Shown: positions 42,701 to 51,623, counted from the first letter of the stretch. The stretch: 64,000 nt of DNA from Paenibacillus pinistramenti (GCF_005869875.1 NZ_VAWG01000009.1:1-64000); one strand, 5' to 3'. The notes: generated by a model from the sequence alone, not told the origin. Numbers and translations: made by a program.

Positions 42701-43735
42701 TCAGCCAATCACCTCCACATCAATATGCCGCTCGCGCAGCCGGTTCACCGTGAGCTCTACCGCCTCAGGCTGGCCCGTAAAGCGGACCGTCAGCTGACTG
42801 TATGGAATCTCTTTGATCGTGGAGACCGTTCCCTGCAGAATCGCAAACTGGACGCCTGTACGAAGGACCGCTTCAGACAAATCGGTGCTGTACGTATGAT
42901 CGCCCAGACAGGTCAGGCGGTAAACCGGACTGCCCTGGGCCTGCCCTTCTCCTGCAGTGCCTGTGCCTTGAGCCTGCAGCTGCGCCGGAGCGCTGCCTGC
43001 TACCTCGCGGCTGATGAATTCCTTGGTTACCGGATGCTTAGGCTTCAGAAAGACCTCCGCTACCGGCCCCTGCTCCACAATGCCGCCTGCATGAATGACC
43101 GCTACACGATCGCAGATGCTTTGAATCACATGCATTTCATGGGTAATGAGCAGGATGGTCAGCCCGAGCTTGCGGTTGATGTCAAGCAGCAGCTTTAGAA
43201 TTGAATCCGTGGTCTGCGGATCAAGCGCCGAGGTCGCCTCATCACACAGCAGCACGTCCGGATCATTCGCCAGCGCTCTCGCAATTCCGACCCGCTGCTT
43301 CTGGCCGCCCGACAGCTGAGACGGATATTTGCCGCTGTGCGCTTCCAGTCCGACCAGCTTCAGCAGCTCCTCCACTTTGCTCTTCACAGCTGCTTTGTCC
43401 ACACCCGCCAGCTTCAGCGGAAAAGCGATGTTGTCGTAGACCGTAGCCGACGACAGCAGGTTAAAATGCTGAAAGATCATGCCGATGCGGCGGCGCTGAA
43501 GCTGGAGCTCTCTCTTTCCAAGAGAAGTCAGGTTCCGTCCTCCAACCCAAACCTCGCCGCTGCTTGGACGTTCCAGCAGGTTGATGCACCGGATCAGCGT
43601 GCTCTTGCCGGCGCCGGAGTGGCCGATTACGCCGAAGATTTCGCCCTGCTCCACCGTCAAATTGAGGTCCTTCAGCGCGGTGGTTGCTTTTGCCTTGGAG
43701 CCGTAAATTTTGGTGATATCTTTTAACTCTATCAA
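42701..43735 (-). CDS. metN: Methionine ABC transporter ATPase
   Basis: A 344-residue ATPase. Walker A GHSGAGKST, signature LSGGQKQRV, Walker B VLLCDEATSALD, switch His in LITHEMH. Residues about 260-344 form the NIL/ACT-like domain that binds methionine and inhibits transport when the cell is replete. A loop between domains is enriched in Ala, Gln and Gly (APAQLQAQGTGTAGEGQ). It is first in metNIQ, directly after a SAM riboswitch and a 14-bp duplicated AT-rich spacer (43768-43795). Confidence 0.93.
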   Translation of the reverse strand: MIELKDITKIYGSKAKATTALKDLNLTVEQGEIFGVIGHSGAGKSTLIRCINLLERPSSGEVWVGGRNLTSLGKRELQLQRRRIGMIFQHFNLLSSATVYDNIAFPLKLAGVDKAAVKSKVEELLKLVGLEAHSGKYPSQLSGGQKQRVGIARALANDPDVLLCDEATSALDPQTTDSILKLLLDINRKLGLTILLITHEMHVIQSICDRVAVIHAGGIVEQGPVAEVFLKPKHPVTKEFISREVAGSAPAQLQAQGTGTAGEGQAQGSPVYRLTCLGDHTYSTDLSEAVLRTGVQFAILQGTVSTIKEIPYSQLTVRFTGQPEAVELTVNRLRERHIDVEVIG

Positions 43736-43767
43736 ATCTAGGGCCCCCCTTTCTTTTCTTATTGCTT

Positions 43768-43795
43768 AAAGAGCTATTAAAAAAGAGCTATTAAA
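43768..43795. repeat. 14-bp tandem duplication between the SAM riboswitch and metN
   Basis: aaagagctattaaa occurs twice in a row (43768-43781, 43782-43795). The second copy runs into the T tail of the riboswitch terminator. Confidence 0.8.
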
Positions 43796-43962
43796 AAAAG
43801 CCCTGAACAGATGTTCAGGACTCTCGAAATTTGAGATTACGCCTTCTCATCTGCCAGAATGCCAAGCATTCTGAGGAATTAGCACCATGACATTCAAATG
43901 CAGACATTTGAATCGGTTGCTGGGCTTCATCGGGCCTTTCCCTCCGCCTCTCTTGATAAGAA
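43791..43962 (-). ncRNA. SAM-I (S-box) riboswitch with terminator, upstream of metN
   Basis: Read on the minus strand: CTTATCAAGAGAGGCGGAGGG, GGCCCGATGAAGCCCAGCAACC, ATGGTGCTAATTCC and GCAGATGAGAAGG are S-box core elements in order. The terminator follows: AGTCCTGAACA-tct-GTTCAGGGCT and a T run (about 43791-43822). When SAM is bound, transcription should end before metN. Confidence 0.95.
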
Positions 43963-44000
43963 ATATAAAATTGTGACAAGAATTATTGAAGATAGATCTT

Positions 44001-44029
44001 AGTATATGGATTCTTACAACGTTTGTCAA
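44001..44029 (-). promoter_or_regulatory. Promoter of the metNIQ riboswitch transcript
   Basis: Minus-strand TTGACA (44024-44029), a 17-base spacer, TATACT (44001-44006). It begins about 40 bases before the S-box core. Confidence 0.88.
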
Positions 44030-44061
44030 AGAAAATTTTCATCCTGTTTCTGGAAATTTCA

Positions 44062-44799
44062 TCACCCCTGACTGTGCCCCGCAGCCGAAACCTTCATTTG
44101 GTGAAACTGCTCATTGATATAACCGAACACGGCGATTAAAGATTTGCAGGCCATTTCGTAGCCCAGCCAAAGATCCTTCATATGCTGATCCAGATCCTCA
44201 AGCTCGATCTTGCCATGAAGCGTCTGGTGCTTCTGCCACAAATCATCCTGCAGCTCGGCATTCATGAAGTGAATCTCCGTATTCCGGCGCTTGCGCAGCA
44301 CCGAGATGGGCTCCTTATACGCTTCCCGGATCGATTCCAGCTTCTCCCCGAGTGCGGGATGTACCTTTAAGTAGGGGAATTGACGCAGTACGGTAAAGTA
44401 AGAATAATGCGGCTTGACTTTCTCCGTATGCAGGTTAAAGAAATCGTCCAGCACGCAGCCCAGCTTGTCCAGCAGTGAGAAGAGGCGGATGAATCCGTCC
44501 TTGTAGAAATACACATACCTTGCGTAATCGCTTTTCTCTAAAGGATCCATGTCCTCTACAAAGTCCTTCTCTACCTTCTTCCGGAAAAATCCGGCCGCAA
44601 ACGCGCTCTGCTCCAGCTCGTCCAGCGACGAGATCAGACCTCTTGTCCAGACCTCCATCTTCCGGTAATCGTGAGTGGGATCCTGGCTGCGTTCCATTTC
44701 CCGCTCGACCAAATGGACGGTTTCGGCCATCAATTCAATCGCTTCCGCAAGCAGACCCTCGTTCTCCCGCGGCGGCTCTCCGAGTAAAGTGCGCAGCAT
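44062..44799 (-). CDS. HEPN-like protein (Cthe_2314-type), function unknown
   Basis: A 245-residue, mostly helical, soluble protein. A motif RNTEIH near residue 170 fits the R-x4-6-H active site of HEPN RNases, and LRKRRNTEIHFMNAELQDD is typical of the Cthe_2314 HEPN group as I recall it; this family match is from memory. Helices flank it (LEDLDQHMKDLWLGYEMACKS). HEPN proteins may be toxin-like RNases, antiviral nucleases or silent scaffolds. No antitoxin-like gene (MNT) sits nearby. It lies 42 bases after the UbiD-like gene and may share its transcript. Start: ATG with GGAGGG upstream. Confidence 0.65.
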   Translation of the reverse strand: MLRTLLGEPPRENEGLLAEAIELMAETVHLVEREMERSQDPTHDYRKMEVWTRGLISSLDELEQSAFAAGFFRKKVEKDFVEDMDPLEKSDYARYVYFYKDGFIRLFSLLDKLGCVLDDFFNLHTEKVKPHYSYFTVLRQFPYLKVHPALGEKLESIREAYKEPISVLRKRRNTEIHFMNAELQDDLWQKHQTLHGKIELEDLDQHMKDLWLGYEMACKSLIAVFGYINEQFHQMKVSAAGHSQG

Positions 44800-44841
44800 A
44801 TCTAAATCCCTCCTCCAGCGAATGAAAAGCTCTCTAACTCA

Positions 44842-46623
44842 TTACCCCTGAAAATAGGTTTTCCAACGCTCGTCCACCAATTTGACGATATCTTCCCGCG
44901 GATTCAGCTCATCCGGATAACCGGGCTTCATACGCGCGTCAATGACCAGCGGCAGGCTGTAGGCCAGATGATGCTGGCGCACTTCCGCCTCGGAATAAAT
45001 GTCTGTGGCCGGGTTGAAACGGGTGAACACCGTCCAAAGGAACTTGTTTGTGCTGGCTGCAACCGTCCGGGCGTCATCCACCAGCACGACCAGCGGCCAC
45101 TCCGTCTGGCGTTCGCGCAAACGGGCAAGCACCCGCACCGCAAGCTCCGGCTCCTGCTCATAGGATGCCCCGGAAACAACCAGACAACCCTTATGGTAAG
45201 GAGCAATGTGGTCAATTTCCGCAATTTCTCCTTCTGTGTATGCTGCAGGCAGCTGCCGGACCGGGTCGCCGACGCCGATCAGAATTGCCTTGCTGCCGTG
45301 GTTCAGGCGTTTGCCCGTATAATCCAGGGTGTCGTGTGAGGTGTTGTTGAAAATAAACAAGTCCGCCGCCGGGTTGAAGCGTTCCAGCACCGTCTCCAGC
45401 AGCTTGCGGAAGTCCGCAAGATCGAGATGCACGTCCGTCAGCATCAGGAATTTGGTCAGCGACAGCTGGCCCTGCCCCAGGATGGAGAAGCCGGCAACCA
45501 GCGCTTCCCTGGAGTAGCGCTCCTTCACGATCGCGGAAGCCAGCGAGTGGTGTCCGGTCTCTCCGTAGGTCCAGACCGTATGCACGGAAGGCATCACCAG
45601 CGGGAATGCCGGCGAAAGCAGCTTCTGCAGGAAGTCGCCGAGGTAATAGTCCTCCTGCCGCGGCTTGCCGACGATCGTCGCCGGATAAATGGCATCCTTG
45701 CGGTGCCACATATGCTTCACGTTCAGCACAGGAAAATCATGCTTCAGGGAGTAATAGCCGTAATGGTCTCCAAAAGGTCCCTCCGGCCGCCGCTCATGCG
45801 GAGGCACGGACCCGTAGATGGCGAATTCGGCCTCGGCCGGAATGCGGTGCCCGCCCAGCGGGTTCTCGGCCATCGGCAGCCGTTCGCCCATAACGAAGGA
45901 GGTCATGAGCAGCTCCGGCAAATGCTCCGGCAGCGGTGCAATCGCCGATGCGATCAGAGCCGGCGGCCCGCCGATAAGAATCGTAACCGGCAGCGCCTGA
46001 TTCAGCTTCTCCGCCTCATGGTAATGGAACCCGCCGCCCTTATGAATCTGCCAGTGGATGCCGGTGGTCTGGTCATCATACAGCTGGACCCGGTACATGC
46101 CCAGGTTGTGGTCGCCCGGCTTCAGCGGGTTCTCGGTATAAACGAGCGGCAGCGTAATGAACGGCCCGCCGTCCTCCTGCCAGCTGGTGACCTTGGGCAG
46201 CTCAGCCAGCGGATTTTCCGTCCGGCATACCTGCAGAACCGGCGCATCGGCTTTGGAGACGGTCTTCGGAATAGTTCCCCAGCCCAGCTTCATCGCATCC
46301 CAGATGAGACCCCGCTCATTCCAGACCGCTTTCGGCGTAGGCGGCATCAGCGAATCCAGCGCCCCGACCAGCCGGTTCGCCATCTGCTCCGGTTTAGGCC
46401 CAAATGCCATGTCGACGCGTTTGACCGTGCCGAACAGATTCGTGGCAACCGGGAACGGCGTGCCCTTCACGTTGGTGAACAGCAGCGCCGGCCCTCCTTC
46501 CTCGATCACTCTGCGGTGAATTTCGGCCAGCTCCAAATAGGGATCGACAGGCGCCTCGATAATGGCCAGGTCGTTCTCCTTGCGCAGTGCCTCGATCCAC
46601 TGACGTAAATTTTTATAACTCAA
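44842..46623 (-). CDS. UbiD-family decarboxylase, probably for menaquinone (futalosine pathway)
   Basis: A 593-residue UbiD-like enzyme that would use prenylated FMN to decarboxylate an aromatic acid. It opens with LRQWIEALRKENDLAIIEAPVD. The prFMN pocket is marked by NLGMYRVQLYDD and the E-R-E type residues in GHRIPAEAEFAIYG and EGPFGDHYGYY. The UbiD-family ends are LVDDARTV and PGYPDELNP. A closely related group (menaquinone biosynthesis decarboxylase) acts on dihydroxynaphthoate-type intermediates of the futalosine route, and mqnE is 8 kb away. It starts at a TTG with GGGAGGG seven bases upstream. Confidence 0.85.
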   Translation of the reverse strand: MSYKNLRQWIEALRKENDLAIIEAPVDPYLELAEIHRRVIEEGGPALLFTNVKGTPFPVATNLFGTVKRVDMAFGPKPEQMANRLVGALDSLMPPTPKAVWNERGLIWDAMKLGWGTIPKTVSKADAPVLQVCRTENPLAELPKVTSWQEDGGPFITLPLVYTENPLKPGDHNLGMYRVQLYDDQTTGIHWQIHKGGGFHYHEAEKLNQALPVTILIGGPPALIASAIAPLPEHLPELLMTSFVMGERLPMAENPLGGHRIPAEAEFAIYGSVPPHERRPEGPFGDHYGYYSLKHDFPVLNVKHMWHRKDAIYPATIVGKPRQEDYYLGDFLQKLLSPAFPLVMPSVHTVWTYGETGHHSLASAIVKERYSREALVAGFSILGQGQLSLTKFLMLTDVHLDLADFRKLLETVLERFNPAADLFIFNNTSHDTLDYTGKRLNHGSKAILIGVGDPVRQLPAAYTEGEIAEIDHIAPYHKGCLVVSGASYEQEPELAVRVLARLRERQTEWPLVVLVDDARTVAASTNKFLWTVFTRFNPATDIYSEAEVRQHHLAYSLPLVIDARMKPGYPDELNPREDIVKLVDERWKTYFQG

Positions 46624-46736
46624 GCGGTTTCCCTCCCAAATTGGCTGCAGCTCTGTTTATCCGTCTGACAAATCTTCGTGTACAAGCTCTTTGTTTCCAA
46701 TATACCACAAATCCGGGGCTTATCCTGCACCAGACC

Positions 46737-46760
46737 TTTTGCAATAACTTTTACAATAAC
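46737..46760. repeat. 12-bp tandem repeat upstream of the UbiD-like gene
   Basis: ttttgcaataac followed by ttttacaataac, with a degenerate third copy (tttcacaaaata) running into the ctaA terminator. Confidence 0.75.
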
Positions 46761-46766
46761 TTTCAC

Positions 46767-46804
46767 AAAATAAAGACCCGCTTACGGCGTACCGTCTGCG
46801 GGCC
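46767..46804 (-). terminator. Terminator of ctaA
   Basis: Minus strand GGCCCGC..ACGG, loop TACG, CCGT..GCGGGTC, then TTTATTTT. Confidence 0.8.
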
Positions 46805-46860
46805 TGTCCAAGGCTAGAAAGTGCCATTTGCAATGGCTGGTTGTTTATGATTTTTCATTC

Positions 46861-47793
46861 TTATGATTTGTCATTCCGGCTGAGGATCGAGGTTCTGACC
46901 GCCATATAGCAGAGCAGGCCGAACAGCACCTCAATAATGAGAATATGGGATATGGACGTAAACAGATACCAGTCGTAATTATCGACCGTATAAGTCACCG
47001 CAATCCCGGCAAAAATCTGCAGCACGATCAGAATGATCGAGGCCAGTCCCAAACCGCGGACCTCACGGTTGCCCGACTTGTTCCGGTATGCGTAATGGGC
47101 CAGAACTGCAATGAGCACAAACAGCAGCCCCGCGGCAGCGCGGTGCATAAACTGAATGCCTTCACCGCCTGACAGCGGCGGAACCAGCTTCCCGTTACAG
47201 AGCGGAAACCCGTAGCATGCGCCCGCCGAATCGGTATGGGTCACATAAGCCCCCGTATAAACCACGATGTAGGTATATATGGCTGTAATAATGCTCAGGG
47301 TGCTCAGCCCTTTGGACACCTTGCGCGGCGGCTCTGCCGGAACCATCGCTTCCTGCTTGTCCTGTTCCCGGATGCCAAGCGACAGCATCACCGAGCTTGC
47401 GAAGGAGATCAGGGCAAAGCCCAGATGCAGCGCCATAATCGAAGCTGACTGCGTAAAGACTACCGCCAAGGCGCCCATCGCAGCCTGAATCACAACAAAT
47501 AATAAAGCCAAGAAAGCATAAATGCGAAGGTCCCTGCGGTTTTTGCGCCAGATCATAAAAGCCACGAAAGCCGCCAGCGCCAGAATTCCGGCCAGGCCGC
47601 TGACACCGCGGTGGGAGAATTCAATAATCGACGCTATGGTATGCGCGGGCACAAATTTGCCGTTGCACAGCGGAAACTGCCTTCCGCAGCCCAGTCCGGA
47701 TTCTGTCTTGGTGACAACACCGCCCCCAAAGGTAGCCAGAAACACGAACAATGTAGCGGCGTAAGCCAGCCATTTCAACTGTTTGGTTGTCAT
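46861..47793 (-). CDS. ctaA: Heme A synthase CtaA
   Basis: A 310-residue protein with eight membrane helices in two four-helix halves. It oxidises heme O to heme A for aa3-type oxidases. Each half carries two heme-ligand histidines (EFSHRGVSG, ALHLGFA and QFMHRAAAG, SISHILII). The paired cysteine loops are visible as GCGRQFPLC and ACYGFPLC. I chose the ATG at 47793 (MTTKQLKWLAY) with AGGTG upstream; an in-frame ATG at 47832 sits inside an inverted repeat and would add a soluble 13-residue tail. It pairs in function with CtaB at 61597. Confidence 0.9.
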   Translation of the reverse strand: MTTKQLKWLAYAATLFVFLATFGGGVVTKTESGLGCGRQFPLCNGKFVPAHTIASIIEFSHRGVSGLAGILALAAFVAFMIWRKNRRDLRIYAFLALLFVVIQAAMGALAVVFTQSASIMALHLGFALISFASSVMLSLGIREQDKQEAMVPAEPPRKVSKGLSTLSIITAIYTYIVVYTGAYVTHTDSAGACYGFPLCNGKLVPPLSGGEGIQFMHRAAAGLLFVLIAVLAHYAYRNKSGNREVRGLGLASIILIVLQIFAGIAVTYTVDNYDWYLFTSISHILIIEVLFGLLCYMAVRTSILSRNDKS

Positions 47794-47822
47794 TCTATCA
47801 CCTGCAATATTTTTATTAAAAA

Positions 47823-47965
47823 GCTTTGCCATCCAGCCTCATTTCATACAGGATGAAGATCGGCTGAAGGCTGTAACGAAATGGATTGAATCCATTTATC
47901 ATTATACCGGATGGCAAAGCCTGTATCACATGTGACTTGTGACAAAATGTCCAACACTTGTGAAA
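47823..47965 (-). promoter_or_regulatory. ctaA control region with inverted repeat and TTGTGA-type motifs
   Basis: TATAAT on the minus strand at about 47902-47907. A perfect 12-bp inverted repeat (GCTTTGCCATCC at 47823-47834 and GGATGGCAAAGC at 47909-47920) flanks it. Further upstream lie TCACATGTGA, CTTGTGAC and CACTTGTGAAAA (about 47927-47967), which look like ResD- or Rex-type sites. In Bacillus ctaA depends on ResD; here that is inference. Confidence 0.4.
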
Positions 47966-47996
47966 ATAAAGCCCTTTGCGTCCGCCGCTGTGATAT

Positions 47997-48347
47997 TTAT
48001 GATTGAGCTTTCAGCGTTTCATTCACGGCAATGGCTTTATTCAGGAAATCTTCGATCTCCTGGCGGGATTTGCGAAGCTTGTTGACGAACCGGATCAGCT
48101 CTTTGCCGTTCGAATAAGCGATAAAGCTCGGGATTCCGAGGACATTCTGCTCCCGGCTGATCTCCTCCAGCTCCTCCACGTCAATTTGAATGAGCTTCAG
48201 ACGGTCTGCATATTCCTGCTCCACTTCCGGCATAAACGGATCTATAAATTTGCAGTCCCCGCACCAATCTGCTTTATATACGGCAACGGTCAGGCCTTCC
48301 GAAGCGGTTAGTTCACGGAATTGCTCTGCTGTCTTCACTTGCTGCAT
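47997..48347 (-). CDS. Thioredoxin-like protein (YtpP type)
   Basis: A 116-residue thioredoxin fold. The redox site is ADWCGDCKF (residues about 26-34), with Asp between the cysteines where classical thioredoxin has Gly-Pro. The cis-proline is in LGIPSFIAYSNG. YtpP of Bacillus is a related thioredoxin-like protein that can reduce bacillithiol-mixed disulfides; the same role here is inferred. It is in a separate unit from ctaA and divergent from the DUF2515 gene. Start: ATG with GGGATG upstream. Confidence 0.85.
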   Translation of the reverse strand: MQQVKTAEQFRELTASEGLTVAVYKADWCGDCKFIDPFMPEVEQEYADRLKLIQIDVEELEEISREQNVLGIPSFIAYSNGKELIRFVNKLRKSRQEIEDFLNKAIAVNETLKAQS

Positions 48348-48462
48348 GTTATATCATCCCTTTCATCAATTTTCTCTTTAAGTAGATCAAACCTGCGAGT
48401 GGAAGTCAAATCGTTGGGCAATACTAGGATTATAGAAACATCCCGGAAGCGAGGGTTGCCCG

Positions 48463-49803
48463 TTGAAGCACCTGAAAGGCGGCAAGAATGAGAAAATATG
48501 GCGCAATATGCTGCTGTCCCTGCCCGCCGCGCTGCGGCATTCAGCCGCAGGCAAGCTCCAGGATTTAAGCGCATCCGGCAAGCTGCATCTGTCCAGACAA
48601 GCTCTGGACTGGAACGAAACTGCAGCTTGCTTTGTGCGCGCCGAACTTGAGGATCAGCTCCGCCGGAAGGGGCAGGGGGAGCCGGCGAGGTTCCAGCTTA
48701 ATAGAGAGACGGCCGGCGGCCTGACCGGGAAGGAGGAAGAGATCTTAGCCGATACCGCTTTAGCCGTCAAACGGGATAACCGGAGCAATTTGACCCGGAC
48801 GGCCGCCTATCTGAAGCTGTACCGGGAATTTCCGGAGCTGCACTGGGCGTTCCTCGCCCATATGGTATCCCGCAATGCCGGCTGGAATATGAGCGATCTC
48901 AAAGGCAGCCAAACGGAATTGCTGCTCGAAGACAGCGATATCTACCGCACCTACCGGTTTCTGGAACGGAGCAATGCGCTTATTTTTCAGGATGCATATC
49001 CCCAGCTGCTTCTTTATGCCCACAGCAAACGCCATGGCAAAAGCTTCTTCCATCTGCTGCCCTGCTTTCATGTTTCCCGGTTCATGCAGCCCTTCTGGGA
49101 CTACTTCTGGCTGAGCCGCTCCAGCAGCCTGCTCGCCGTCGGACTCATTATTAATGAGCAGAATTATATTGAGAAAAGAGTTGTACAGCACCCCTTCTTC
49201 CAGCAGAAGGTGATGAGAACCGCGCCGTTCCGGCTCGGAGCCTGGAGCGGCATTAACCAGCTGCTGCTTCCATTCACCGCGCCCTCAGGCGGCAATACCG
49301 GTGAACCGAGGCTGGCCGGGAGAACGATGCGGAATTTCTCCAGCCTGGACGCCCGGATTGGCATCGGCAAGCATTTATATACCATTTTATTCGGTCTCCA
49401 GGAGGTGCTCCGGGGAGCCGGGCAGTTCGCCTTCAGCACGCCCCACACCGGCTCCCGCGTGGACTACTGGCCCGGGCAGTTTGCCGCATGCCCAGAGGAA
49501 GCCGAGGGGGCGCCAAGCCAGGGAATGGGCCTGCTGCGCACTCCTTTGGCCTCAAAGGAATCTGCAAGCCCCATCTATTCACCGCGGCTGCTTGACGTCT
49601 ACGAAGACACTCCCTATGAACCTGTGACGAGAGAGGATTGGTTTGTGAGCGGCGAGTGCCTCCCGCAGATCAGCACGCCTGCCTGTCCTCTTCTCTGTGA
49701 AATGACCGGGGCCCACCGGATCGATCTCCTGAAGCGCGCCTACGCCCATGATGCCGCTGCCGGCATACACCGTTATAAAGTCAGCAAATCAAATTCCCGG
49801 TAA
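48463..49803 (+). CDS. DUF2515 family protein (YppC-like)
   Basis: A 446-residue protein of unknown function. Recognisable family stretches are NRSNLTRTAAYLKLYREFPELHWAFLAHMVSRNAGWNM (read in parts), FLERSNALIFQDAYPQLLLY and ASKHFFHLLPCFHVSRFM-like segments. Near the C-terminus it has SPRLLDVYEDTPYEPVTREDWF. No signal peptide and no obvious membrane segment beyond short hydrophobic stretches. The family is found in spore-forming Bacillales. The TTG start has GAGGG upstream. A stem-loop terminator for the opposite gene follows its stop. Confidence 0.8.
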   Translation: MKHLKGGKNEKIWRNMLLSLPAALRHSAAGKLQDLSASGKLHLSRQALDWNETAACFVRAELEDQLRRKGQGEPARFQLNRETAGGLTGKEEEILADTALAVKRDNRSNLTRTAAYLKLYREFPELHWAFLAHMVSRNAGWNMSDLKGSQTELLLEDSDIYRTYRFLERSNALIFQDAYPQLLLYAHSKRHGKSFFHLLPCFHVSRFMQPFWDYFWLSRSSSLLAVGLIINEQNYIEKRVVQHPFFQQKVMRTAPFRLGAWSGINQLLLPFTAPSGGNTGEPRLAGRTMRNFSSLDARIGIGKHLYTILFGLQEVLRGAGQFAFSTPHTGSRVDYWPGQFAACPEEAEGAPSQGMGLLRTPLASKESASPIYSPRLLDVYEDTPYEPVTREDWFVSGECLPQISTPACPLLCEMTGAHRIDLLKRAYAHDAAAGIHRYKVSKSNSR

Positions 49804-49804
49804 G

Positions 49805-49841
49805 CAAAAAAGCGAACACCCTTCATCAGAAGAATGTCCGC
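49805..49841 (-). terminator. Terminator of the flippase gene
   Basis: Minus strand GCGGACATTC, loop, GGGTGTTCGC with mismatches, then a run of T. Confidence 0.65.
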
Positions 49842-49898
49842 CTGTTCTGTTTATTCTGCTTATTCAGACCTCTTTCAATTGCGCATGCCCCGTCAGCT

Positions 49899-51533
49899 TT
49901 ATCCTTCCGAACGCTGCGCCGCAGAAGGTGCGAAACGCATCAACGGCCGCAGCAGCTTACGGATCGGACGCGGATAGCTCTCCAGCTCTTCGCGGCGGAT
50001 AACACGCAGCACAATCAGCATGACCGGATAAAGCGCCACAGTTGCGCCGCCTACAATACAGCAAGTGATCAAAAATGCAAGGCGGTGCGGCATAACATGA
50101 ACCAGCTGAATACCGGCCTCATTCAGTCCGTAGCCGATTCCTGCCAGAAGGATTACGGTAACCACGAAGCCCATCCAGCGTCCGCCGAGAATGGAGAACG
50201 GAACGATCTGCTTCAGGGAACGCAGGTTCAGCAGCGTGATGACCAGGAAGCACAGCCCGGTACCGGCGATGATGCCGTAGATCCCGAAGAACGGAGCCAG
50301 CGCGAAGCTGACCGCCAGCTTGACCCCGATCCCAACCAGCACATGGACCATCGACAGGTTCGGTTTGCCCATACTGAGCAGAATCGAGCTGCTTGTAGAC
50401 ATCGTAATTTGAAAAATCGTCCCCAGCGTCAGCAGGGCAATAATGCCGCTGCCGTCCAAAGAGCTGTACAGCAGACCGTTTACGGAGTATGAGGCCGTGA
50501 CGAGCGCCAGCACAATCGGCATGCCGGTGATAACCGAGATGCGCATGGCCAGCGTAATCTGCTTCTGCAGAAACGGCATGTCCTTCCGCGCAAAAGCACC
50601 TGAGATAATCGGAATCAGCGAGGTGCTCAGCGCAATGGACAGGATCGGCGGGATACCGGCGATGCTTTGCGCGCGGCTGCCGAGAATGCCGAGCAGATAC
50701 TTGGCATGTTCCTCACCGATCTGCCCTTTAAGCATCGGGCCAACGATGGAACCGTCAATGAAATAAACAGCTGGAATCGCCAATGAAGATAACACAATCG
50801 GAATTGATAATTTAAAAATGCTCGCGTAGATCTGTTTAAACGGAATTGGCGCTTCTCCTGCGGACAGATCCTCCAGATGAGTTTGGCTGTCCTCCCGGCG
50901 CATTTTTCTAAAGTAAAACAGCATGACCGCAAAAGCGCCAATACTTCCGAATACTCCGCCGAATGAAGCACCGGCAGCTACCCATTTGTCCGAATAATCG
51001 GCATTCAGCATCACGACCGCAATGCCAATGGCTGCGATCACCCGCAGAATTTGCTCGATGATTTGCGAGATCCCGCCTGCGGCCATAATGTTGCGGCCCT
51101 GAAAATAACCGCGCATCATGGCGACAGCCGGAAACAGCAGCAGTGCCGGGGCCAAAGCCCGAATCGCGAGCGCCGATTCCGGAACGGAAACCATGCGGGC
51201 ATAAACCGGAGCCAGAATATAGAGCAGGACAGTAATCAGCACACCGGTTATCGCTGCGAATATCAAAGCCGCATGATAAATCCGCTTGGCCTCCGAAGGG
51301 CGCTGCAGTGCGTAGCGCTCTGATACCATTTTGCTGAGCGTACTGGGTATTCCGGCTGTAGCAACAGTTAACAGGAGCAAATACACATTATTTGAGATGG
51401 TAAACGACGCATTCCCCACCGCTCCAAAAATATGCTCAAGCGGCACCCGCTGCGCCATGCCCAGCACCCGGGCCACCAGTGCAGCAACCGCCAAAATTAA
51501 TGTACCTTTGATGAATGATTCCTTTTTAGACAA
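49899..51533 (-). CDS. Polysaccharide/lipid flippase of the MOP superfamily (MurJ/SpoVB-like)
   Basis: A 544-residue membrane protein with about 14 helices. Marker sequences include FIKGTLILAVAALVARVLGM at the N-terminus, SKMVSERYAL in loop 2 and GRNIMAAGGISQIIEQILRV in mid-protein. These fit the SpoVB/YtgP/MurJ group that flips lipid-linked glycans. I chose the TTG at 51533 (reading LSKKESFIKG) because AGAGGGAA precedes it. The longer frame to 51617 begins in a 12-bp tandem repeat and reads MLKEMFKEML, which is not conserved sequence. It is third in a unit with DUF456 and HAD genes. Confidence 0.85.
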   Translation of the reverse strand: MSKKESFIKGTLILAVAALVARVLGMAQRVPLEHIFGAVGNASFTISNNVYLLLLTVATAGIPSTLSKMVSERYALQRPSEAKRIYHAALIFAAITGVLITVLLYILAPVYARMVSVPESALAIRALAPALLLFPAVAMMRGYFQGRNIMAAGGISQIIEQILRVIAAIGIAVVMLNADYSDKWVAAGASFGGVFGSIGAFAVMLFYFRKMRREDSQTHLEDLSAGEAPIPFKQIYASIFKLSIPIVLSSLAIPAVYFIDGSIVGPMLKGQIGEEHAKYLLGILGSRAQSIAGIPPILSIALSTSLIPIISGAFARKDMPFLQKQITLAMRISVITGMPIVLALVTASYSVNGLLYSSLDGSGIIALLTLGTIFQITMSTSSSILLSMGKPNLSMVHVLVGIGVKLAVSFALAPFFGIYGIIAGTGLCFLVITLLNLRSLKQIVPFSILGGRWMGFVVTVILLAGIGYGLNEAGIQLVHVMPHRLAFLITCCIVGGATVALYPVMLIVLRVIRREELESYPRPIRKLLRPLMRFAPSAAQRSEG

Positions 51534-51587
51534 GCAGAATTCCCTCTTTCCAAAGGCCCCCGCAGCCCTGCCGTGAAGCCTTTCCAT

Positions 51588-51623
51588 GAGCATTTCCTTG
51601 AACATTTCCTTGAGCATTTCCTT
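51588..51623. repeat. 12-bp tandem repeat between the DUF456 and flippase genes
   Basis: gagcatttcctt, gaacatttcctt, gagcatttcctt (51588-51599, 51600-51611, 51612-51623). It lies in the leader of the flippase gene and encodes, by chance, KEMFKEM. Confidence 0.85.

Noticed and set aside
43847-44029. A small gene in the metN leader
   Set aside because: It overlaps the SAM riboswitch core and promoter; chance open frame.
45427-46608. A 393-codon open frame on the + strand
   Set aside because: Antisense to the UbiD-like gene, rich in Arg and His as expected of an antisense reading.
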